Positions 41,404 through 49,687 are shown, numbered from the stretch's first letter. The stretch: DNA of 64,000 bases from Streptosporangium lutulentum (GCF_030811455.1 NZ_JAUSQU010000001.1:3162001-3226000), one strand, 5' to 3'. The notes: a model not told the origin generated them from the sequence alone. Numbers and translations: made by a program.

Positions 41404-41908
41404 GAATCGGCGCGCCCAGGCGCTCATCGCGGCGCTCGCGCTCATCGTCGTCGCCGCGACCGTGTACGTGCTCATCAGTCGCAACGAACAACAGGCGCTG
41501 GCCGCCCGGCAGGCCGAGATCGCAGCCAGGAGCCGGACGGTGATGCCGTTCGACCTGGAGCGCACCACGCACCGCTTCGCCAAGTCGGCCACCGGCGGCG
41601 TGCAGACGGTCACCTCCGAGGATCCGGCCGACATCGAGCAGGTCGCTCTGATTCGCGAGCACCTGACCGAGGAGGCGGCGGGGTTCGGCAAGGGCGACTA
41701 CGGTGACCCCGCCTCCATCCACGGCACCGACATGCCGGGCCTGCGCGAGCTGGAACAAGGCCACGGCCGCGTCGACATCCGCTACACCGAACTGCCCGCA
41801 GGCGCCCGGATCACTTACACCACCTCCGACGCGCCCCTGGTCACAGCGTTGCACGCGTGGTTCGACGCCCAGGTCACCGACCACGGCCAGCACGCCGAAC
41901 ACGGCTGA
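41393..41908 (+). CDS. Membrane-anchored protein of unknown function
   Basis: 171 residues from ATG 41393, with GGAGG nine bases upstream. A hydrophobic helix (about 11-27, LIAALALIVVAATVYVLIS) anchors it, followed by an extracellular domain with HRFAKSATGGVQTVTSEDP, GDPASIHGTDMPGL and a late HAWFDAQVTDHGQHAEHG. The histidine/aspartate-rich tail could bind metal. I know the pattern as a conserved actinobacterial family without an assigned function; some databases mislabel it an aspartate carbamoyltransferase, which its length rules out. Confidence 0.75.
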   Translation: MKPKNRRAQALIAALALIVVAATVYVLISRNEQQALAARQAEIAARSRTVMPFDLERTTHRFAKSATGGVQTVTSEDPADIEQVALIREHLTEEAAGFGKGDYGDPASIHGTDMPGLRELEQGHGRVDIRYTELPAGARITYTTSDAPLVTALHAWFDAQVTDHGQHAEHG

Positions 41909-42260
41909 CCCACCCCCTCCGAACGCTTCGTTTTCCACCGGACCCGCATATTCCCTTTATACCCATCCGGGGTAGGGTTTCTTTCGCTGACGCAAATACC
42001 TAACCCCGGTATTGTTCCAGTCCGAGCGTCTGGACTTTGTCCAGGTAGCAGGCCATCCCCTCCCGGGCATCCGCCCGGGACCTCTCATCGCCGCCGGCGC
42101 AGCCATCCTGGCGCTGCGTCAGCTGGGCCACGTCCCGCCCACCGGCGGCACCCCTGGCCACTGACCGGCCCGATACCACCGGGCCTGCCCGCTCCTGCGG
42201 GCGGCCGCCGGCCTGACAGCACCCCCACCACTTCCTGAACCCGTACGTGGAAGGACCACC
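41909..42260. other. Intergenic region with possible gene ends
   Basis: The minus-strand frame that stops just after 42000 ends with GMACYLDKVQTLGLEQYRG, and a plus-strand frame near 42080-42165 with PLIAAGAAILALRQLGHVPP. Each looks like a C-terminus, but neither has a start. AT-rich DNA at 41945-42000 may be a promoter. No gene is supported. Confidence 0.35.
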
Positions 42261-42695
42261 GTGATCACCATCCGTCGCGCCGCCCCCGATGACGCCGCCA
42301 CCGTGCACGACCTCATCCATGGCCTGGCCGGACATCAAGACCAAGCCTGGGGCGTCACCGTGAGCGTCGACGACCTCAAGCGGCTGCTCACCCGCCCGGA
42401 GGTCGGCTATCTGATTGCCGAACGGGACGGCCACCCCATCGGCTACGTCTCCTGGCTGCAGCGCGTCAGCTTCTGGTCCGGCCAGGACTACCTTCACCTG
42501 GACGACCTGTACGTGACCGGTACCGAACGCGGCAACGGCGTGGGTGAGCAGCTCATGCGGGCCATCGCCGAGGCCGCCGACGGCAAGGTGATCCGCTGGG
42601 AGGTGGCCGAGGCCAACGCAGGCGCGCACCGCTTCTACGAGCGCCTCGGCGCCACCCTCGTCGCCAAGAAGATCGGCCGCTGGCAGCCGAAGTAG
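42261..42695 (+). CDS. GNAT-family N-acetyltransferase
   Basis: 144 residues from GTG 42261, preceded by GGAAGGACC. It opens ITIRRAAPDDAATVHDLI, has the acetyl-CoA loop TERGNGVGEQLMRAIAEAA (motif A, about 94-112) preceded by LDDLYVTG, and ends with the HRFYERLGATLV helix-strand. It transfers an acetyl group to an amine. The substrate cannot be told. It looks intact. Confidence 0.93.
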   Translation: MITIRRAAPDDAATVHDLIHGLAGHQDQAWGVTVSVDDLKRLLTRPEVGYLIAERDGHPIGYVSWLQRVSFWSGQDYLHLDDLYVTGTERGNGVGEQLMRAIAEAADGKVIRWEVAEANAGAHRFYERLGATLVAKKIGRWQPK

Positions 42696-42792
42696 CCCCG
42701 TGCTCCCGACGCCCGGCGGTGTCGGATCAGATCCTGTAGCGCACGACATTCGCATCGAAGTGGAGCGAGACCATGGCTGACCCCGCCCCGCC

Positions 42793-43010
42793 CGTGCGGC
42801 GGTCACTGAGCGGATGCCCGCCTACCGCGAGCACGCCATCGCGATCGCGGCGGCCGTCAACGCCGACGGCGCCGCCCGCGTCCATCCCGATCCGCCACAG
42901 ACGCCGATCTTCCACATCCACCTGCCGGCACTCCGGCGGGCCGTCGAACAGGCCGGCGCGGCCATGTTCGCCGAACACGACATCCAGCTGTACGGCCGGG
43001 AGCATGCGAT
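42793..43010 (+). pseudogene. Threonine-aldolase-like (PLP) gene, 3' remnant
   Basis: The frame reads AVTERMPAYREHAIAIAAAV, DPPQTPIFHIHLPALRRAV and MFAEHDIQLYG, the C-terminal half of beta-eliminating lyase/threonine-aldolase proteins. There is no start codon in frame, so the PLP-binding N-terminal half is absent. The gene is cut at about 43010, exactly where the 59-bp repeat begins (GTCGCC), which supports an insertion event at that point. Confidence 0.65.
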
Positions 43011-43069
43011 GTCGCCGATTCGCATCAACTGCGATACGCGGCGGCTCCGGAATACGGCAGATTCGGGCC
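43011..43069 (-). repeat. 59-bp repeat, inverted copy of 31027-31085
   Basis: On the minus strand this copy matches 31027-31085 at 53 of 59 positions and ends at the same core (CGAATCGGCGAC, complement at 43011-43022). It interrupts the threonine-aldolase-like gene. Beyond the core the two flanks are unrelated. Confidence 0.8.
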
Positions 43070-43169
43070 GTCGAGCCTCTGACATGCGACGTTGCAAGTC
43101 CAGCCGTCCGGCGTCCGGAAACGTCTACTTCGGACGCCTTGGCGACCGGGCGCGACGCCGCCCAGAAAC
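43070..43169. other. Short region between the repeat and the IS3
   Basis: About 100 bases with no recognised coding, ending in the AAC duplication of the IS3 (43167-43169). A frame reading ASGNVYFGRLGD may be a gene trace but is too short to assign. Confidence 0.4.
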
Positions 43170-43201
43170 GGGCCTTGGCCCCAAAATGTGGACACCAGCT
43201 G

Positions 43202-44092
43202 TCATGCGGCGAGCAGGACCCTATCGGACCGCTGCTCGTAGGTGATCGGGCTGAGGTAGTTCAGGCTGGAGTGCCTCCTTCGGGTGTTGTAGCGAGTGAT
43301 CCACTTGAAGACCTCCAGGCGAGCCTGGCGGGCCGAGGACCAGCGTTTGGCGCCCTGCAGCGTCTCGCGTTTGAGAGTGGCGTTGAACGCCTCGGCGGCA
43401 GCGTTGTCCGCGCTTGTCCCGACGGCGCCCATCGACTGGCGAACACCGAACTCCTTGCACACGGCGGCGAAGTCGGCGGAGGTGTATTGCGCCCCGTGAT
43501 CGGAGTGAAAGACCGCCCCGGCCAGGTCACCACCCCGCGTGGCGGCGGCTGCCCGCAGCGCGTCGGTCACCAGCTCGGTGCGCATGTGATCGGCGATCGA
43601 CCAACCAGCCAGGCGACGTGAATGCAGGTCCAGCACCGTCGCGAGATACAAGAACTGTCCCTCACCGACGGGCAGATAGGTGATGTCGCCCACGTACCGC
43701 TGGTTCGGCGCGGCCGCGGTGAAGTCCCGCTTGATCAGGTCGGGCATCTTCTGATGGGAGGGCTCGGGCACCGTGGTGCGGACCCTCTTACGCAGATGCA
43801 GCCCGACGATGCCGAAGACCCGCATGATCCGCGCCACCCGCTTGTGATTGACCCGCCGGCCCGCATCGCGCAGCTCGGCAGTCACCCGCGGGCTGCCGTA
43901 GGTGCCATCGAAGTCGGCGTGGATCTGCCTGATCTCCGCCGCGAGCGCAGCGTCGGCCGCCGTCCGCACCGCCCTCGCCGGTGTGGCGGCCACCCACCGA
44001 TAGAACCCCGACCGGGAGACCTCCAGCACTCGGCACAGTCGCTTCACCCCGAAGGCGTCACGGTGATCGGCAACGAACTGGAAGCGACTCAC
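43202..44092 (-). CDS. IS3-family transposase OrfB (DDE integrase)
   Basis: 296 residues from GTG 44092, overlapping the stop of OrfA by four bases (GTGA). DDE residues are in VGDITYLPV, FHSDHGAQYTS and NAAAEAFNATLKRE. The HTH_21 region is FDGTYGSPRVTAELRDAG, and the end RRRHSSLNYLSPITYE fits the family. Longer upstream reading is open, so a frameshift fusion with OrfA is also possible. The gene is intact. Confidence 0.93.
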   Translation of the reverse strand: MSRFQFVADHRDAFGVKRLCRVLEVSRSGFYRWVAATPARAVRTAADAALAAEIRQIHADFDGTYGSPRVTAELRDAGRRVNHKRVARIMRVFGIVGLHLRKRVRTTVPEPSHQKMPDLIKRDFTAAAPNQRYVGDITYLPVGEGQFLYLATVLDLHSRRLAGWSIADHMRTELVTDALRAAAATRGGDLAGAVFHSDHGAQYTSADFAAVCKEFGVRQSMGAVGTSADNAAAEAFNATLKRETLQGAKRWSSARQARLEVFKWITRYNTRRRHSSLNYLSPITYEQRSDRVLLAA

Positions 44093-44406
44093 CAGTTCGT
44101 CTCCCCGGCGAAATACTTGGCCGCCCGCCGCAAAATCTCGCGCTCCAGCTCCAGTTCCCGGATCCGGGCCCGCAACTGCTTGTTCTCCTCTTCCAGCACG
44201 TTGCCGGAGGTTACCAATCCCGTCGGCGGCCTCTTCACCGAGCCCGTCTTCGGAGCAGTGCCGGCAGACCGCGCCTGGTGCACCCACAGGCGCAACGTCT
44301 CACGGTTGACGCCCAGGTCCTTGGCCACCGACGCGTACGTCCGCGACGGGTCCGACAGATACAACGCGACGGCGTCTGTCTTGAACTCAACTGAGTAGGC
44401 CTTCAT
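44089..44406 (-). CDS. IS3-family transposase OrfA
   Basis: 105 residues from ATG 44406 (MKAYSVEFKTDAVALYLSD). The HTH (SVAKDLGVNRETLRLWVHQA, about 25-45) precedes a leucine-rich coil (EEENKQLRARIRELELEREI). A further in-frame start 15 codons upstream (44451) is less likely because it lacks a ribosome-binding site and OrfA proteins usually begin MKxY/MxxY. Confidence 0.9.
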   Translation of the reverse strand: MKAYSVEFKTDAVALYLSDPSRTYASVAKDLGVNRETLRLWVHQARSAGTAPKTGSVKRPPTGLVTSGNVLEEENKQLRARIRELELEREILRRAAKYFAGETNW

Positions 44407-44616
44407 GGCCACGAGGAACTCCTTGGTCTCCAGATCTCTATGATCTGGCACTCAAGATGTCCACACCTCGGGGTGAAGGCCCAACCTCTGTCCAGAAAAC
44501 GCTGCGGCACAGCGCGCTCGCACACGAGGCGGCCCGGTCGGCAACACCTCCGGGCAGCGACACGTGTGAGCGCGCCGTACGGGCGAGGTCTGTTAATCAC
44601 GACATAGCATGACCTG

Positions 44617-45486
44617 ATGGGTATTTCCCGGCTCTCCACAAATGCGCGGCAGCGGCGCAGCTCCGAGATGCGCGCATTCCTCCGGTCGCGGCGCGCCCGG
44701 GTGACGCCCGCTGACGTGGGCATGCCGGCAGGCGAGGGCCGCCGTACGCCCGGGCTGCGGCGAGAGGAGGTGGCGGTGCTCGCCGGCGTAGGGGTGTCCT
44801 GGTACACCTGGCTCGAGCAGGGACGCGACATCAACGTCTCCGCCGACGTCCTGGACGCCATCGCCAGGGTGCTGCGCCTGGAGCCCGCCGAGCGCGAGCA
44901 CCTGTACCTCCTCGCCGGCCTCAATCCGCCGCAGGCGGCGCCTTCCGAAGGCCGGGTCCCCGATGCCGTGCGGCGACTCCTGGAGGGCTGGCTGCCGCGG
45001 CCCGCGTACGTCATCGACCGGCACTGGAACGTCCTCGCGGTCAACCGCGCGGCGGAGATCGTGTTCCAGTGCAACGAGTACGACCACAACTGCCTGGTCA
45101 GCTTCTTCACCAACGCCCGCTACCGTGCGGCAGCCGTGGACTGGCACGACGCGGCGCGAGCGATGATCGGCCTGTTCCGGGCGGACACCGCCCGCTACCC
45201 GGACGATCCCGAATTCGGCCGCCTGGCCGCGGACATGTGCGCCGCGAGCCCCGCCTTCGCCGAGATCTGGGCGGAACTCCCCGTGGGCGGCCCCACCCAC
45301 GGCACCAAGGCCCTGGAGATTCCCGGCCTGGGGACGCTGACCTTCGAGGCCACCATCCTGCCGCTGCCCGAACTGCCTGGCCACCGCCTGTCGCTGCACA
45401 CCCCCGCCCCCGGGACGGGAACGGAGGCCCTGCTGGAGCGCTTGGTGGTGGTGTCAGACCCAGGTTCAGCCAACACTGCCGCGTAA
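44617..45486 (+). CDS. XRE-family regulator with MmyB-like ligand-binding domain
   Basis: 289 residues from ATG 44617. The N-terminal HTH (EMRAFLRSRRARVTPADVG with REEVAVLAGVGVSWYTWLEQ, about residues 17-70) is followed by the MmyB-like domain (about 110-280; PAYVIDRHWNVLAVNRAAEI, then AALFRADTARYPDD-like and GTLTFEATILPLPELPGHRL). In actinomycetes such regulators sit beside SDR genes and usually control the neighbour. The SDR starts 27 bases downstream, on the same strand. Confidence 0.92.
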   Translation: MGISRLSTNARQRRSSEMRAFLRSRRARVTPADVGMPAGEGRRTPGLRREEVAVLAGVGVSWYTWLEQGRDINVSADVLDAIARVLRLEPAEREHLYLLAGLNPPQAAPSEGRVPDAVRRLLEGWLPRPAYVIDRHWNVLAVNRAAEIVFQCNEYDHNCLVSFFTNARYRAAAVDWHDAARAMIGLFRADTARYPDDPEFGRLAADMCAASPAFAEIWAELPVGGPTHGTKALEIPGLGTLTFEATILPLPELPGHRLSLHTPAPGTGTEALLERLVVVSDPGSANTAA

Positions 45487-45512
45487 GCTCGCACCGCTCG
45501 AGAATCGTCGGC

Positions 45513-46265
45513 ATGAAGCGATTCACGAACAAAACAGTTTTGATCACCGGCGGCACCAGCGGCATCGGCTTCGCGACCGCACGCAGACTCCTCGATGAGG
45601 GTGCGTACGTCATCATCACCGGCCGCGACCAGGCCCGCCTCGACACCGCGGCAGAACGCCTGGGCTCCGAACGGGTCCTGCCCGTCCGCGCGGACGTCAG
45701 CGTCGACGCCGACCTCGACCTCCTCATGCGACGCGGCGAGACCTGGCGCGGCACCCTCGACGCGGTCTTCGCCAATGCCGGAATTGCGGACTTCAGGCCA
45801 GAGTTCACCCCGAAGGACTTCGACCACACCGTCGGAATCAACTTCAAGGGAGTGTTCTTCACGATCCAAAAGGCGCTGCCGCTGATGGGCGACGGAGGCG
45901 CCGTCGTCATCAATGCCTCCTGGACCCTGCACCGCGGCCTCCCGGCGGCCTCGATCTACGCCGCCAGCAAGGCCGCCGTGCACAATCTCGCCCGCACGCT
46001 CGGCACCGACCTCGCGTCGCGTGGCATCCGCGTCAACTCCGTCAGCCCCGGCTACATCGAGACCGAGATGTACCGGTCCGCCATCGACCCCAACGCGGAG
46101 ACCCGCATCACAGCGGAGGTGCCGCTCGGCTCACTCGGCCACCCGGACGATGTCGCCGCCGCCGTCGCCTTCCTGGCCTCGGACGACGCGTCGTACATCA
46201 CCGGTCAGGACCTCATCATCGACGGCGGCCTCGTGGGAGCGGCGCCCCTCGGGCTGCGCCTTTGA
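45513..46265 (+). CDS. Short-chain dehydrogenase/reductase
   Basis: 250 residues from ATG 45513. Cofactor motif TGGTSGIGFATARRLLDEG (about 12-30), FANAGIADF in place of NNAG, catalytic serine in VVINASWTLH and YAASKAAVHN for the tyrosine/lysine. The C-terminus has GRIGHP-like SLGHPDDVAAAVAFLASDDASY and DGGL. The classical fold is intact. Substrate unknown. It probably depends on the XRE regulator just upstream. Confidence 0.92.
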   Translation: MKRFTNKTVLITGGTSGIGFATARRLLDEGAYVIITGRDQARLDTAAERLGSERVLPVRADVSVDADLDLLMRRGETWRGTLDAVFANAGIADFRPEFTPKDFDHTVGINFKGVFFTIQKALPLMGDGGAVVINASWTLHRGLPAASIYAASKAAVHNLARTLGTDLASRGIRVNSVSPGYIETEMYRSAIDPNAETRITAEVPLGSLGHPDDVAAAVAFLASDDASYITGQDLIIDGGLVGAAPLGLRL

Positions 46266-46279
46266 CAGCCGTACAACAG

Positions 46280-46464
46280 CCGTGGCAGGCCCACCGCCAC
46301 GCCGCCGTACGCGGCGAGGCATACACCGGCGCGACGTCCTCACCCGGTTCCAGGCAGCGCCGTACGTGCTCCACCACGGGCGGCATCTCGCGGGCCTTGG
46401 CGAAGCGGCCCAGCCGCTGAAAGCACTTGAGTGCGAGCGTCAGCAGGTGCTCATCGGTGTCGGC
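46280..46464 (-). pseudogene. Tn3-family transposase, N-terminal (DUF4158-like) remnant
   Basis: A minus-strand frame of about 60 codons reads DEHLLTLALKCFQRLGRFAK, then MPPVVEHVRRCLEPGEDVAP and SPRTAAWRWA. This resembles the DUF4158 N-terminal region of Tn3-family transposases. It has no start and ends at the SDR gene. With the TnpA and resolvase fragments at 29.9 and 34.1 kb it suggests scattered debris of one or more Tn3-type elements. The family assignment is from pattern memory only. Confidence 0.5.
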
Positions 46465-46616
46465 CTGTCACCGCGGCTCAGAGCTATATGTGTTGGATTC
46501 TTCGGCAGGACTGCCATGACCCTGTTTTTGGTGGAGGTCTTCAGTCCACTGTAAGTGATCTTGAACTTCCGAAGGATGGCCTTTACGTTGTAGATTAATA
46601 AGGCCGAAGCCGGCCG
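46465..46616. other. Short intergenic region
   Basis: About 150 bases, AT-richer near 46540-46600, without a recognised gene. It lies between the Tn3 trace and the 3' end of the TetR gene. Confidence 0.4.
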
Positions 46617-47207
46617 TCACTCCGCGCGAAGCCGCGCCAAGTGGTAGTCGAGCAACGCAGCGACCTCCTCGGGCGTGTAGTGCCCGACCAGGGTGGCGTT
46701 CACGATGCCCTGCGAGAAGGCGTACAGGATGCTCGCCTCCTTGTCCGCGTCCAGGTGGGCGGCGAGCTGCCCGGCGGCCTGGGCGGCCCTGATCTGCTCG
46801 GCGAAGAAGGAGAGCAGGAGCGGCAGCCCGAGCCGCATCGCCGCCGCCTGGTCGTCGTCCACCACCGAGCTCGCGTGGAACGCCAGCCCGATGCGGTTCA
46901 GGTAGCTGCGCTCGTCGTCCAGCGGCAACAACTCCAGCACGAGGTCCCGCAGCAGGTCGAACGGCGTGGACCGGCGCGCGGCCACGACCGCCACCCGGTT
47001 GCCGATCCAGATTCCGATGTGCTCCAGCGCCAGCAGCAGCATGTGATTCTTCGTCGTGACGTAGTACTGCACCGCGCCCATGGACATTCCGGCCTCGGCG
47101 GCGACCTCTCTGAGGCTGACGCTCTCCATGCCCTTGCCGTGGATGACGCGGTGCACGGCCTCGGCGATGTGCCGCCGCCGGTCGTCATGGTCGACGATCT
47201 TCGGCAT
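46617..47207 (-). CDS. TetR-family transcriptional regulator
   Basis: 196 residues from ATG 47207. TetR_N spans about residues 10-55 (RRRHIAEAVHRVIHGKGMES, then LREVAAEAGMSMGAVQYYVT, the recognition helix). The C-terminal domain (BetI-like) has NRIGLAFHASSVVDDDQAAA. It is divergent from a glycosyltransferase gene; two 24-bp operators occupy the spacer, so it likely represses that gene and itself. The inducer is probably the glycosyltransferase's substrate. Confidence 0.93.
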   Translation of the reverse strand: MPKIVDHDDRRRHIAEAVHRVIHGKGMESVSLREVAAEAGMSMGAVQYYVTTKNHMLLLALEHIGIWIGNRVAVVAARRSTPFDLLRDLVLELLPLDDERSYLNRIGLAFHASSVVDDDQAAAMRLGLPLLLSFFAEQIRAAQAAGQLAAHLDADKEASILYAFSQGIVNATLVGHYTPEEVAALLDYHLARLRAE

Positions 47208-47217
47208 GGCTCACCAC

Positions 47218-47279
47218 TTTCTCATGCGAGTGCATGGTAAAAGCTTACCGCCCCGTTTATCATGCGACTGCATGATAAA
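47218..47279. promoter_or_regulatory. Two 24-bp palindromic TetR operators
   Basis: The right site (47256-47279) is perfect: TTTATCATGC and GCATGATAAA around GACT. The left site (47218-47241) has arms TTTCTCATGC and GCATGGTAAA around GAGT, differing at two bases. Centre-to-centre spacing is 38 bases. The right site overlaps upstream ATG codons, which excludes a glycosyltransferase start before 47301. Confidence 0.9.
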
Positions 47280-47300
47280 ACGACACGGGTGGTGACGCGG

Positions 47301-48533
47301 ATGCGAGTTCTGATCATCGGAGTCGGTACGCGAGGGGACGTGGCACCGTACGCGGGGTTGGGGGTGCGCTTACGCGAGGCCGGGCACGAGGTGGCCATCG
47401 CCGCGCACGAGCCGTACGCGGAACCGGTGACCGACGCGGGCCTGGAGCATCTGCCACTTCCCGGAGATCCGCTCTCCGCGCTGACCGGCCGCATCTCCAT
47501 CAGCGCGTTCAAGGAGTACAGCGAGCAGCTCATGGACGGCCTGGCCCAGATCGCCGAGCGGCAGGAGGCGGACCTGCTCCTGCTGGGCGTGGCGGGCGCG
47601 CAGGGCTCTCATGTCGCCGAGGCGATGGGCGTGCCGAGCATGGGGGTGCACCTGCAGCCGATAGACCCCACGGGTGACTTCCCGCCGGTCATGAGCCTGT
47701 TCCGGGGGTCGCTCGGGCGCTGGGGGAACCGCAGGGCGGCCCGGCTCGCGTTCGAGGTGCCCGCCGCCGGCCCGCTGCTCGCCGGGATGAGCACGAAGAT
47801 GCGGGCCCGGCTCGGGCTGCCCCCGATGACCCCGCGCGACCTCTACCGGCGCCGGGAGAGCACACGCTGGCCGGTCTTCCACGGGATCAGCCCGCTGGTG
47901 CTGCCGCGCCCGGCCGACTGGCGGCCGGGGCTGGAGGTCACGGGTTACTGGTGGCCGCTCCAGCCGCGGGACTGGCGGCCGGATCCGGTGCTGCGCGACT
48001 TCCTGGCGTCGGGGCCCGCACCGGTCTTCGTCGGCTTCGGCAGCCTGGCGGGCGCGCGGGCCGAGCAGTACACGGATCTGGCCGTGCGGGCGCTGCGGCT
48101 AGCCGGGTTGCGCGGCGTGTTGCAGACCGGCCTGCGTGGACGCCTCTCCGACGATGTGCTGGCGGTCGGCGACGTGCCGCACGACTGGCTGTTCCCCCAC
48201 ATGGCCGCCGTCGCCCACCACTGCGGCGGCGGCACCACCGGGAGCGGGGTGCGGGCGGGAGTGCCCGCCGTGGCCGTGCCGGTCATGAACGACCAGCCGT
48301 TCTGGGCGTCCAGGCTGACGGCACTCGGCGTGGCCCCGGCCGCGATCCCGTTCCGCCGCCTGACCCCCGCACGCCTGGCCGCCGCCCTCACCACCGCGGT
48401 CACCGACCCGGTCTACCGGCAGCGAGCCCAGGCCCTGTCGGTCGGGGTATCGGCGGAGGACGGCGCTGCACCCGTCGTCGAGGCGGTGAACCGGCTCCGG
48501 GTCGCCCGCGGGCCCGGCCGCCGAACAGCGTGA
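47301..48533 (+). CDS. GT1-family glycosyltransferase (macrolide/sterol type)
   Basis: 410 residues from ATG 47301 (MRVLIIGVGTRGDVAPYAGL). The GT-B fold has an N-terminal acceptor domain with GTRGDVAPYAGLGVRLREAG and a C-terminal donor domain with FVGFGSLAGARAEQYT, then AHHCGGGTTGSGVRAGVP and PVMNDQPFWASRL, the nucleotide-sugar-binding PSPG-like block. It would move a sugar from UDP or TDP onto a hydrophobic acceptor such as a macrolide or sterol. With the TetR partner it resembles a drug-inactivation or detoxification cassette. Confidence 0.93.
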   Translation: MRVLIIGVGTRGDVAPYAGLGVRLREAGHEVAIAAHEPYAEPVTDAGLEHLPLPGDPLSALTGRISISAFKEYSEQLMDGLAQIAERQEADLLLLGVAGAQGSHVAEAMGVPSMGVHLQPIDPTGDFPPVMSLFRGSLGRWGNRRAARLAFEVPAAGPLLAGMSTKMRARLGLPPMTPRDLYRRRESTRWPVFHGISPLVLPRPADWRPGLEVTGYWWPLQPRDWRPDPVLRDFLASGPAPVFVGFGSLAGARAEQYTDLAVRALRLAGLRGVLQTGLRGRLSDDVLAVGDVPHDWLFPHMAAVAHHCGGGTTGSGVRAGVPAVAVPVMNDQPFWASRLTALGVAPAAIPFRRLTPARLAAALTTAVTDPVYRQRAQALSVGVSAEDGAAPVVEAVNRLRVARGPGRRTA

Positions 48534-48711
48534 CAGCCGCCGAACATCCGACACGACTCCGGCGGACAGGCGTTCGGCGCAGCGAACCCCTTGTTCCGGG
48601 GACCGGGGTTCCCCAGAGATCAGGTGGCGTCCACCGAACCGGACCTCCTCCACCCGGCCGACGGGCAGCGCCTCCCCATCACCGGCTTCGGCCTGGCGAC
48701 CTCCCCCGCGA
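48534..48711. other. Short gap after the glycosyltransferase
   Basis: No supported gene. A plus-strand frame contains LLHPADGQRLPITGFGLATS, which might be a decayed 3' end. The region leads into the tail of the truncated SDR on the other strand. Confidence 0.35.
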
Positions 48712-49128
48712 TCACCCGGCAGGATCGAGCCCGACGGGCGCCTGAGGCGGTCTGACCGCGGCGACGCTGCCGTACGACCGGCCCTTGAGGACCGGCACGG
48801 CGAACCGGGTGGACATCTCATCGAAGTCGGAGTGGTCCGAGGCGATGCCCACGCGCCGCTGGATCCCGGCGTTGTTGATCAGTACGTCCAGCTCCGGCAT
48901 GACCTGCCGGACGTGGTCGGCGAGACGCCGGCGGTCCTGCGGGACGCCGACGTCGTTGGTGAAAGTCTCGATGCCGGGCACGTGGTCGGCCACCGAGGCG
49001 AGCCGGTCGGCGCTTCGTCCCGTGATCATGACGCGGTGTCCGGCCGCGTGGTAACGGCGGGCCAGGCCGAGGCCGATTCCCGAGCCGCCGCCGGTGATCA
49101 GTACTGAGGACTTCCCCGGTGTTGTCAT
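48712..49128 (-). pseudogene. Short-chain dehydrogenase, C-terminally truncated
   Basis: 138 codons from ATG 49128. The N-terminal half is a normal SDR: TGGGSGIGLGLARRYHAAG, ITGRSADRLA and INNAGIQRR. After about residue 107 the sequence departs from the family and ends at 48712 before the catalytic Tyr-x-x-x-Lys, so the enzyme is dead. It is divergent from a MarR gene that is also broken. A 15-bp inverted repeat overlaps its start codon, presumably the MarR operator. Confidence 0.82.
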
Positions 49129-49165
49129 GTAAACAAGGCTTCCACTCGTCTGTTTACATGACAAC
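49121..49165. promoter_or_regulatory. Inverted-repeat operator between SDR and MarR remnants
   Basis: GTTGTCATGTAAACA (49121-49135) and its exact complement TGTTTACATGACAAC (49151-49165) are separated by 15 bases. The left arm overlaps the SDR start codon (49126-49128), and the right arm is 21 bases before the MarR start. Likely MarR-type half-sites. Confidence 0.85.
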
Positions 49166-49186
49166 TCGGCACGTAATCTGGGACGC

Positions 49187-49635
49187 ATGACACATCCGCT
49201 CGACCCGGCCGAGACAGCGCGCTGGACCGCGTGGAAACGCGCCCACGACACCGTACTGGAGGCCATCGGGGAGGAAATCCGCCACGTCGCGGGCATCTCG
49301 GTGGCCGACTTCGCCGTTCTCTCCCGCGTCATCGAGAACGGCGGCGGGCGCATGCCCAGCAGGAACTGGGCGCCATGCTCGACTGGAAGCGCGCCCGCCT
49401 CTCCCGCCAGCTGACCCGCATGGCCGAACGGGGCCTGCTGCGACGCGAACCGGGCAGCGGCCGGCAGCAGATCGTCGCCGTCACGCCCCAGGGCTCCTCC
49501 GCCCTGGTCGCCGCGCGTCCGGCCCACGCCCGGGCGGTCCGCCGCACACTGCTGGAGCCCAGCGCCTCATTCGGCGGCGGCTTCTGGGAAACCGTCCACG
49601 ACATCACCGCCGGCACCCAGGGGCCCGCACATTGA
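49187..49635 (+). pseudogene. MarR-family regulator with a one-base frameshift
   Basis: The first frame (from ATG 49187) gives the start of a MarR protein through AGISVADFAVLSRVIENGGG. Near 49360 one base appears deleted; the next frame continues QQELGAMLDWKRARLSRQLT, RMAERGLLRREPGSGRQQIV and GFWETVHDITAG to 49635. Repaired, the protein would be about 149 residues, normal for MarR. The regulated SDR on the other strand is truncated too, so the whole cassette is inactive. Confidence 0.85.
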
Positions 49636-49687
49636 CGATCACAACGATCGCGCCCCTTTACAAAGTAGATCGAATAAGGGCGGGCGG

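Larger units (their letters stand above)
43170..44482 (-). mobile_element. IS3-family insertion sequence
   Basis: The ends share GGGCCTT and TGTGGACA in a 27-base imperfect inverted repeat (43170 onward and the complement ending at 44482). They are flanked by the 3-bp direct repeat AAC (43167-43169 and 44483-44485). The 1313-bp element has orfA and orfB on the minus strand and no visible lesion. Confidence 0.92.
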
